Positions 1-4,495 of a stretch of DNA of 5,386 nt are shown here, piece after piece; position 1 is the first letter of the stretch, and every line of letters begins with the position of its first letter. The position numbers and the translations under genes were made by a program. Where the stretch lies: contig JAHHLP010000034.1 in the NCBI GenBank assembly GCA_018679295.1, forward strand, positions 1 through 5,386, read 5' to 3'. Below the pieces are notes generated by a model. The model searched no databases. It had not been told where the DNA came from and saw only the letters and a list, made by a program, of their open reading frames with translations. This DNA is from Rhodothermia bacterium. Lineage in GTDB: Bacteria > Bacteroidota > Rhodothermia > Rhodothermales > JABDKH01.

Positions 1-2
1 GG

Positions 3-227
3 ACCAATGAGGCCGAGTTCTCGATCATCATCATCGACGAGTACCAGAGGCATGGTATCGGAACAGAGCTTCTTAGCCGGCTGCTGGACGTGGCTCGCGA
101 CGAGAAGGTCGAGCGCGTCTATGCATACATGCTTCCGGAGAATGTGGGCATGCGGTCGACGTGCGAGAACCTTGGGTTCGATGTGGTGGCGGATGACGAT
201 TTGTATAAAGCGTCGATTCTTCTTTGA
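3..227 (+). CDS. GNAT-family N-acetyltransferase, C-terminal fragment (5' end outside window)
   Basis: The reading frame is open from the window edge to a TGA at 225-227 and gives 74 residues without a start codon, so this is the end of a longer gene. It shows the acetyl-CoA-binding motif A of GNAT enzymes, Q-R-H-G-I-G-T (Q15-x-x-G18-x-G20 of the fragment), followed by an amphipathic helix (ELLSRLLDVARDEKVERV). Then come the usual beta5-alpha4 elements, MLPEN (43-47), a methionine at 50, and a CENLGF ending near residue 59. The MLPEN-x2-M-x3-C-x2-LGF spacing resembles the GNAT domain of Pat/PatZ-type protein lysine acetyltransferases, where it can be fused to a regulatory or acyl-CoA synthetase-like region. 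Because the N-terminus is missing, I cannot tell a stand-alone enzyme from such a fusion, and the substrate is unknown. The next gene starts 47 bases downstream on the same strand, so co-transcription is possible. Confidence 0.88.
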   Translation, partial: TNEAEFSIIIIDEYQRHGIGTELLSRLLDVARDEKVERVYAYMLPENVGMRSTCENLGFDVVADDDLYKASILL

Positions 228-274
228 TCAGTGGCTCGACCCCGATCAGCACGCGAAACTACCGGGAATGAAAG

Positions 275-844
275 ATGACGGGCACCGCACCTCTCTCTTT
301 TCTGCTATGGCACTGGTATCTGGATGGCGTGAGCGAGCACGAATACGAGCGCGCTCTTTCTGCTTTCCACACAGCCCTACGGGAGGACCCGCCGGACGGG
401 TTTGTGGATTCGGGCGTCGTGAGATTTGATGGGCTTCCGTGGATTGCCGCGTCCGGGCCGGTCTATCAAGATTGGTACGTGATTACGGACTTCACGGCTA
501 TGGGTGTCCTGAACGAGGGGGCCGTTGGTGGCTCTCGGAAGGGTCCTCACGATGACGTGGCAGCGATGGCTGCGGACGGGGTCGGCGGTCTGTACGCCCT
601 TGAGGCCGGTCCTGGGCCCGCCGCTTCTTCCGGATTCTATCACTGGCTTAGGAAACCGAAGGGGCGAACTACTGCCGAATACCTGGACTCATTGCGAGAT
701 CTTAGCCGGGCTTGCGAAGGAAGTCTGTGGCGCCGGCAGATGAATCTCGGTACCGCCCCCGAGTACTGTCTGATTGCCGATCGCCGCACCGACGTTCCCG
801 GGACGGAGCACGTCTCGATCGGCGAAGGTATATGGCCTGCGTGA
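275..844 (+). CDS. Conserved-looking hypothetical protein with two related halves (possible fused ferredoxin-like/dimeric alpha-beta barrel fold)
   Basis: I do not recognise this 189-residue protein with certainty and assign no function. ATG 275 is the natural start: an in-frame TGA lies at 269-271 and a weak GGGA Shine-Dalgarno at 264-267 is 7 bases upstream. There is no signal peptide and no long hydrophobic segment, so it is probably cytoplasmic. It is rich in aromatic residues. The first half (about 8-75) reads FLLWHW, helix EYERALSAFHTAL, strand SGVVRFDG, then YQDWYVITDF. The second half (about 118-172) reads SGFYHWL, helix EYLDSLRDLSRAC, strand SLWRRQMN, then APEYCLIAD. The order strand, helix, strand, strand repeats, which suggests an internal duplication of a beta-alpha-beta-type domain. 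Invariant-looking patches are PHDDVAAMA (91-99) and GGLYAL (104-109) at the junction. A hairpin follows the stop codon. It is a real gene by length, start context and composition; function is open. Confidence 0.8.
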   Translation: MTGTAPLSFLLWHWYLDGVSEHEYERALSAFHTALREDPPDGFVDSGVVRFDGLPWIAASGPVYQDWYVITDFTAMGVLNEGAVGGSRKGPHDDVAAMAADGVGGLYALEAGPGPAASSGFYHWLRKPKGRTTAEYLDSLRDLSRACEGSLWRRQMNLGTAPEYCLIADRRTDVPGTEHVSIGEGIWPA

Positions 845-858
845 CGCCGATCTCTCGC

Positions 859-878
859 CGCGGTGCTTCATTACCGCG
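859..878 (+). terminator. Possible weak terminator hairpin after the 275-844 gene
   Basis: CGCGGT (859-864) pairs perfectly with ACCGCG (873-878) around an 8-base loop. An alternative pairing adds CTC (854-856) to GAG (878-880) with a bulge. The stem begins 14 bases after the stop codon, where a terminator is expected. The sequence after it contains only a short TTT at 885-887 rather than a proper T-run, so it may act as an mRNA 3'-end stabiliser or an inefficient terminator. Confidence 0.33.
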
Positions 879-1004
879 AGCCGCTTTCAACGCAGGGCCG
901 CTGGCACGTCGCGGGGTTAACCGATGCGACTCCATTCCGGGTGGCGCGTGCATAATGCTGCGCCGCAAACAGGCCTGTAGTATGTTTCCTTCGATGTCTT
1001 AGAC

Positions 1005-1009
1005 AGGAG
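1005..1009 (+). promoter_or_regulatory. Shine-Dalgarno site of the zinc metallopeptidase gene
   Basis: AGGAG ends 8 bases before ATG 1018. An in-frame TAG at 1000-1002 leaves no upstream start, so this site fixes the start of the gene. It is the strongest ribosome binding site in the window. Confidence 0.8.
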
Positions 1010-1017
1010 CAATCGAA

Positions 1018-1884
1018 ATGCGCTGGCAGTCACGTCGAAGAAGTAAGAACGTTGAGGACCGTCGGGTTCGACCAGCTCTGGGGGGCCGCCGGACAGCAAA
1101 GGTCGGCGGCGGGTTTGTTCTGATCGCGCTTCTGGCAGTCGTCTTCCTTGGCGAGGATGCAGGCAAGCTGATCGGAATGCTCGGAGGCCTGCAGCAGCAG
1201 ACCACGCAGACGGCGCCACCGTCGTCACCACGTACATCGCCGGAATCGGACAAGCTTGCGGATTTCGTGTCGGTCGTTCTCGCGGAAACGGAAGATACCT
1301 GGGGAGCCATCTTTGCCGCGGCGGGAAGCCGATACCAGCCGCCGCGACTCGTTCTGTTCACGGACGCCGTGCAATCCGCGTGCGGAATGAGTTCTGCTGC
1401 AACGGGTCCTTTCTATTGCCCGGCTGACCGTCAGGTGTACCTCGATCTTGGTTTCTTCAACGAGCTGCGGCGGTTCGGGGCCTCGGGCGATTTCGCGCTG
1501 GCGTACGTGATCGCGCACGAGGTTGGACATCACGTACAAACGCTCGTAGGCACCGAGGACGAGGTTCGGAATCTACGCCAACGGGTGAGCCGCAGGCAGG
1601 CCAACGCACTGTCTGTTCTCATGGAGCTGCAGGCAGACTGTTACGCAGGTGTTTGGGGGCGGAGTGTCCAAGAGAGGGGCCTGCTGGATGCCGGTGATGT
1701 TGAGGAGGGACTCAACGCAGCGGCATCTATCGGCGACGATAGGCTCCAGCGGATGTCGGGCCGGCGCGTGCAGCCTGAGTCGTTTACTCACGGGTCCTCG
1801 GCGCAGCGCGTGGAGTGGTTTCGTCGAGGACTGTCGTCCGGGTCGACCGACGCTTGCGATACCTTCGCCGAATTGCGGCAGTAG
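1018..1884 (+). CDS. ypfJ: Neutral zinc metallopeptidase, YpfJ/KPN_02809 family, membrane-anchored
   Basis: The 288-residue protein matches the usual length of the family (E. coli YpfJ is about 287 residues) and all its landmarks in order. The N-terminus is the family signature MRW-(x)-RR-S-NVEDRR. A single transmembrane segment at about 29-45 (GGGFVLIALLAVVFL) follows, which would place the catalytic domain outside the cytoplasm. After a Thr/Pro/Ser-rich linker (60-76) comes the domain, with H167-E-V-G-H171-H172, the HExxH zincin motif: two zinc-ligand histidines and the catalytic Glu168. Downstream are ELQADCYAGVW (203-213), whose Glu is the likely third ligand, and the conserved tail PESFTHGSSAQRVEWFRRGL (253-272). 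Four cysteines (122, 134, 208, 280) lie in the outer domain and could form disulfides; C122 and C134 bracket the family's ACG...FYCP region. ATG 1018 has AGGAG upstream. The physiological substrate of this family is not established. The gene appears intact and monocistronic. Confidence 0.95.
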   Translation: MRWQSRRRSKNVEDRRVRPALGGRRTAKVGGGFVLIALLAVVFLGEDAGKLIGMLGGLQQQTTQTAPPSSPRTSPESDKLADFVSVVLAETEDTWGAIFAAAGSRYQPPRLVLFTDAVQSACGMSSAATGPFYCPADRQVYLDLGFFNELRRFGASGDFALAYVIAHEVGHHVQTLVGTEDEVRNLRQRVSRRQANALSVLMELQADCYAGVWGRSVQERGLLDAGDVEEGLNAAASIGDDRLQRMSGRRVQPESFTHGSSAQRVEWFRRGLSSGSTDACDTFAELRQ

Positions 1885-1888
1885 CGTG

Positions 1889-1910
1889 GTCGCCGCTCTC
1901 AGACGGCGAC
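1889..1910 (+). terminator. Likely terminator hairpin after the zinc peptidase gene
   Basis: GTCGCCG (1889-1895) pairs perfectly with CGGCGAC (1904-1910) around an 8-base loop (CTCTCAGA), a 7-bp GC-rich stem starting 5 bases after the TAG stop. No T-run follows (only ATTTG near 1919-1923), so intrinsic termination would be weak. Position and stem quality favour a 3'-end element. Confidence 0.42.
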
Positions 1911-1973
1911 GATCATGGATTTGTGGCGCGGTCGTCCGACCCGTAGTCCGGGCAAAGCGAAGACCCAATTGTA

Positions 1974-2004
1974 TGGCTTTAGCCAAATTCTGGCATGGAT
2001 GCCA
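1974..2004. repeat. Two adjacent inverted repeats of TGGC/GCCA half-sites, possible operator
   Basis: TGGCT-TT-AGCCA (1974-1985) is followed after 5 bases by TGGCAT-GG-ATGCCA (1991-2004), which abuts the TTGACA hexamer at 2005. Four alternating half-sites (TGGC 1974, GCCA 1982, TGGC 1991, GCCA 2001) therefore sit just upstream of a promoter. This arrangement suits binding of a dimeric regulator, as an activator or as a repressor overlapping RNA polymerase contacts. The repeats are seen directly; the role is inferred. Confidence 0.45.
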
Positions 2005-2032
2005 TTGACACTTTCCGCGCCATCGCTTTATT
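2005..2032 (+). promoter_or_regulatory. Candidate sigma70-type promoter for the membrane protein-GNAT pair
   Basis: TTGACA (2005-2010) matches the -35 consensus exactly. After a 16-base spacer, TTTATT (2027-2032) matches four of six -10 positions. Transcription would start near 2039, giving a leader of about 30 bases to ATG 2070 or about 50 to ATG 2091. It lies in the correct gap and orientation and is preceded by inverted repeats. If the host uses a different primary-sigma consensus, such as that of Bacteroidota, the match would be fortuitous. Confidence 0.45.
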
Positions 2033-2069
2033 GCGCAGGTAGAAGTTCAGCGCGCCGTCTTCGCGACGC

Positions 2070-2540
2070 ATGCGAGAGCCAGAATCAGCGATGATATCCA
2101 ATCTGTTTGTGGTCAACGATGCGGACGGTCATAGTCCAGCCGTGCAGTTGCTCCTTGTCTTGTTGCAGGCGTCGCTGGGATTCGTGCTCGTTTGCATCCT
2201 CGGGTTCTTCATCGTGGAGCGTGGGGCGAGGGTGTCCATTCCGTCGGGCGTCGGCATCCACGCAGTTGGTTTCGTCACGACCTGGCTGTTGTCCGCGAGG
2301 ATTCCTCGCCTTCTGGTGATCTGGTCTTTCGCGTTTGCAATCTTGCCGTTGCTAATCATGCCGTTCGCAGGATACCGTTACCTCGCCCACGGGTTTTGGC
2401 CGCCTTTTGGTTTCTGGCTTGCCTTCGGCCTCTCGCTTCTTGCGACGAGTGGGATGGGTGGAATCCTTGGGGTTCGTCGCAAGCGCTCAAAAGCTCGAAA
2501 ACGAAAACGCCCAAAGCTCCAAAAAGGCAAACTCTCATGA
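2070..2540 (+). CDS. Small integral membrane protein with four predicted helices and a highly basic C-terminal tail
   Basis: I do not recognise a family. The 156-residue product has four hydrophobic segments, at about 24-49, 60-76, 81-102 and 111-134. A tail follows in which most residues from 136 to 154 are Arg or Lys. By the positive-inside rule the tail is cytoplasmic, which with four helices puts the N-terminus inside as well. The start is uncertain: ATG 2070 has no Shine-Dalgarno, while ATG 2091 (residue 8, MISNLFVV) has a GAGAG at 2074-2078, 12 bases upstream, so a 149-residue form is equally possible. The helices are the same either way. An in-frame TAG at 2040-2042 limits extension. 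The stop TGA overlaps the next gene's ATG in an ATGA, so the two are almost certainly translated from one mRNA. A role as membrane partner of that enzyme is conceivable, but the sequence does not show it. Confidence 0.75.
   Translation: MREPESAMISNLFVVNDADGHSPAVQLLLVLLQASLGFVLVCILGFFIVERGARVSIPSGVGIHAVGFVTTWLLSARIPRLLVIWSFAFAILPLLIMPFAGYRYLAHGFWPPFGFWLAFGLSLLATSGMGGILGVRRKRSKARKRKRPKLQKGKLS
2524..2527 (+). promoter_or_regulatory. Shine-Dalgarno-like site that sets the start of the second GNAT gene
   Basis: AAGG lies 9 bases before ATG 2537, inside the end of the membrane protein gene. The frame of the acetyltransferase is open upstream to 2192, but that extension overlaps the membrane protein in another frame and matches nothing in the GNAT family. 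The start at 2537 is therefore preferred. Confidence 0.5.
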
Positions 2541-3148
2541 GTACGAGCGTATCGGCCGGTCCGCTACGAACAGTCCCCGTGACTGGTGACTTGTGGAAAG
2601 ACCTCGAGCGTCTGTTTGGCGAACGAGGAGCGTGCGGCGGTTGTTGGTGTATGGTGTGGAGGCTGTCCCATAAGGAGTACGAGGCAGGCAAGGGGGCGCC
2701 AAACAAGCGGCGTCTGAAAGGACTTGTCGATAGCGGTGCGATGCCCGGGATTCTTGGCTACATCGGTGGACAACCGATAGCCTGGTGTGCAGTAGCACCG
2801 CGGGAGGACTATGGCTTTCTCAGTCGGTCGCGCGTTCTCGCTCCGGTAGACGACGAGCCGGTCTGGTCAATCTCGTGCCTGTTCGTAGACAAGAGCTACC
2901 GGCGTCAGGGAGTTTCGACGGGGATGATATGCGCGGCCGTTGATTTTGCGGCGTCACGCTGTGCCGCGATCGTGGAGGCCTACCCGGTTGACAAACCTCA
3001 CGAGCGTAGCGCCGACGCATTCGTGTGGACTGGAGTTGCCGCCGCGTATCGCAAGGCCGGATTCCACGAGGTGATGCGGAGGTCCGAAACGCGTCCGATT
3101 CTGAGATACTTTTGCGAGCCACGTGATCAAGCGGGCTCGCACGCATAG
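2537..3148 (+). CDS. GNAT-family N-acetyltransferase with N-terminal CxxCxC motif
   Basis: The 203-residue product belongs to a widespread bacterial GNAT subgroup whose members start with a cysteine-rich segment, here ERGACGGCWCMVWRL (29-43), with C33, C36 and C38. A basic stretch GKGAPNKRRLKGLV (51-64) follows, then GILGYIGGQPIAWCAVAPRED (71-91), the central beta-sheet. PVWSISCLFVDKSYRRQGVSTG (108-129) carries motif A of the acetyl-CoA site (R122-x-x-G125), with Ser127 where Gly or Ala is usual. The C-terminal part has YPVDKP (149-154), FVWTGVAAAYRKAGFHEVMRRS (162-183) and a closing RPILRYF. The acyl acceptor is not known. The three clustered cysteines could bind metal or be structural, which is inference. 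The start is ATG 2537, overlapping the membrane protein stop (ATGA), so expression is translationally coupled. The gene ends 99 bases from the convergent porin gene. It appears complete. Confidence 0.9.
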   Translation: MSTSVSAGPLRTVPVTGDLWKDLERLFGERGACGGCWCMVWRLSHKEYEAGKGAPNKRRLKGLVDSGAMPGILGYIGGQPIAWCAVAPREDYGFLSRSRVLAPVDDEPVWSISCLFVDKSYRRQGVSTGMICAAVDFAASRCAAIVEAYPVDKPHERSADAFVWTGVAAAYRKAGFHEVMRRSETRPILRYFCEPRDQAGSHA

Positions 3149-3247
3149 TGGGCCGTCGTGTCGATACAGCGAGCGTCCCTGGCGCGCTCTCGGCTGAGGG
3201 CAGTTGGCCGACGTCGGTGGCTTTGCCTCGTCCCGCTCCCCGCCCGG
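3149..3247. other. Convergent intergenic gap; no clear terminator
   Basis: The GNAT gene and the OprB-type porin gene end facing each other across these 99 bases. I see a perfect 10-base palindrome CCGACGTCGG (3208-3217) and a loose CCCT/AGGG pairing (3177-3180 with 3197-3200). There is no stable stem followed by a T-run in either direction. Termination here may depend on Rho or on structures not evident by eye. Confidence 0.4.
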
Positions 3248-4477
3248 CTAAGGCGCGACGACAACTCTGAGAGTGGGGACGAGCGCGTTCGGAATGTCGC
3301 CACGGGTATTCGGATTGACCACGTACTGAACGTCAGCTGCAACCGTGAGCCACGGCGAGACTTGTGCCGCATACGTCGCCTCCAGATTAGTCTCGGTACG
3401 GGTGATCGAACCGGAGGCGGGAGATGCTTGCTCACTGGACATGTACGGGTCGCCGTTGACGCCTACCGCGATGGCAAGTCCTACACGATCGTGGTCGCGG
3501 CCTTCAACAAGGCCGGTATAGAGTACTCCGGTCCCAATGTAGCCGGAAAAGCGATTGACCTGTTCGCTCGCAAGGCCCGCGCGAAGAAAGGTGGACAGCC
3601 CCTGCGTCCGATCCTGCTCCTCGCGAATCGGGCACCATTCGGCCAGGATGTAGACGCCGTCACTCCGGCCGGTTTGGCTTGGCGTTGCGATCGTGGGCAT
3701 CTCCTTTGTATATGCCCAAGCTCCAAGAACGACTCTGGCACGGGAAGAGATCGGGCCGAGCAAGCGTCTGGGGACGTTTACGCTGTGCTCATGCGCTCGT
3801 CCGGAGTCAATCGTGAACTCGACCTCGCCGGCTACCAGTAGTCCGTCGTCTTCATCGAGAACGATATGAGTACCTCGTTCCTGTGCTGGATCACCCGGCA
3901 CTCCATCAAGGGCGACGGCGCGGACTTCCAGCCAATTCGTGAGGGCAGCGCGTGCACGAAACCCCAGGGAAGTAACCGGAAAAATAGAAGGTCCGTTACG
4001 TCCGCTTTGAGACAGCTCCAACCCGGTGCCGTGCGAACTATTTAGAAACAGGGCACCGTTGCGGTTGACGTCGAACTCCGAGTTCAGGTCATACAATCCT
4101 GCCAGGATGGAGAAACGATTGCCAATCGACTGTTCGATCCACGCCTCAAACAGACGCCAGTCTTGCGGGGCTTCAATGTTGTTTACAACCTGGGCATCCC
4201 CGACGAGGGAGGTGATATTCCCCCCTTGATTGCCGATGCCGTACAGGAGGATGCCGCCGCCGTTCCAGCCGAAGGAGTCGCCATCTATGGATACGGCGAT
4301 GTCCAGATTGTCGATGAAGCGGATGCCTTGGTCGATTCCGCCAACGATATTCGCAACGAGGTCACCCGTATACACGACCTCCATCTCGACGCCGCGTGTG
4401 ATGGTCTGAGCCGTGGACCAATGCACTGTGGCCGTGCTCGTCCATACGAGTATTGCTATGAAGGCCGCCTTTCGCAT
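3248..4477 (-). CDS. oprB: Carbohydrate-selective porin, OprB family
   Basis: The 409-residue precursor begins with a Sec signal peptide (basic MRK, hydrophobic AAFIAILVW, likely cleavage S-T-A23/Q24). It then follows the OprB family pattern throughout: YTGDLVANIVGG (36-47), FIDNLDIAVSID (54-65), LVGDAQVVNNIEAP (91-104), LNSEFDVNRNGALFLNSS (131-148), GLELSQSGRNGPSIFPVTS (152-170), DGVPGDP (191-197), GLSTFLRAG (293-301), VNRFSGYIGTGVLYTGLVEGRD (308-329) and WLTVAADVQYVVNP (376-389). Members form outer-membrane beta-barrels that pass glucose and other sugars; the exact substrate here is unknown. Two oddities: the chain ends VVVAP instead of the usual C-terminal aromatic residue used in barrel assembly, and there is a lone Cys282 in the barrel domain. 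The start has a purine-rich AGAAGA (4490-4485) 7 bases upstream. It lies 18 bases after the OprO/P-like gene and is probably co-transcribed with it. Its promoter is outside the window. Confidence 0.93.
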   Translation of the reverse strand: MRKAAFIAILVWTSTATVHWSTAQTITRGVEMEVVYTGDLVANIVGGIDQGIRFIDNLDIAVSIDGDSFGWNGGGILLYGIGNQGGNITSLVGDAQVVNNIEAPQDWRLFEAWIEQSIGNRFSILAGLYDLNSEFDVNRNGALFLNSSHGTGLELSQSGRNGPSIFPVTSLGFRARAALTNWLEVRAVALDGVPGDPAQERGTHIVLDEDDGLLVAGEVEFTIDSGRAHEHSVNVPRRLLGPISSRARVVLGAWAYTKEMPTIATPSQTGRSDGVYILAEWCPIREEQDRTQGLSTFLRAGLASEQVNRFSGYIGTGVLYTGLVEGRDHDRVGLAIAVGVNGDPYMSSEQASPASGSITRTETNLEATYAAQVSPWLTVAADVQYVVNPNTRGDIPNALVPTLRVVVAP

Positions 4478-4495
4478 TCTCCGATCTTCTATTCG

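Larger units (their letters stand above)
845..1017. other. Intergenic region upstream of the zinc peptidase gene; no confident promoter
   Basis: These 173 bases hold no ORF that looks coding. Besides the hairpin at 859-878 I see an 8-base palindrome GGTTAACC (915-922) and a -10-like CATAAT (951-956) inside a small inverted repeat GCATAATGC (950-958). No acceptable -35 hexamer lies 15-19 bases before CATAAT. A second, poorer -10-like TAGTAT sits at 978-983, also without a -35. The peptidase promoter is probably here, but I cannot place it. Confidence 0.4.
1885..2069. other. Intergenic region between the zinc peptidase and membrane protein genes
   Basis: This 185-base gap starts with the hairpin at 1889-1910. 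It continues with minor self-complementary patches (GGTC/GACC around 1930-1941, CCCG/CGGG around 1940-1952). The TGGC/GCCA inverted repeats (1974-2004) and the promoter candidate (2005-2032) follow. No ORF in it looks coding. Confidence 0.5.

Noticed and set aside
7..429. A 140-codon frame starting at the first ATG of the window
   Set aside because: It is a shadow: serine- and arginine-rich with no domain, and it overlaps the GNAT fragment (frame 3) and the start of the 275-844 gene.
951..956. CATAAT as the -10 box of the zinc peptidase promoter
   Set aside because: No hexamer resembling TTGACA lies 15-19 bases upstream, and the element is part of a short palindrome. I mention it only within the intergenic entry.
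1991..2010. A possible sigma54 promoter, because TGGCAT precedes a TTG
   Set aside because: The sigma54 element needs GG and GC ten bases apart (TGGCAC-N5-TTGC). No GC sits at that distance, so the TGGCAT is better read as an arm of the inverted repeat.
2192..2536. N-terminal extension of the second GNAT frame by 115 codons
   Set aside because: It overlaps the membrane protein gene in another frame, and its translation is rich in Arg, Pro, Trp and His with no family match. The GNAT family match begins near 2537, where an ATGA overlap and AAGG site mark the start.
3208..3217. CCGACGTCGG palindrome between the convergent genes as a bidirectional terminator
   Set aside because: It has no loop and no flanking T- or A-run, so it cannot act as an intrinsic terminator. 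A 10-base palindrome is not rare in GC-rich DNA.
3158..3841. A 227-codon plus-strand frame inside the OprB region
   Set aside because: It is antisense to a full-length porin with family-wide motif agreement. Its product is arginine-rich and matches nothing.
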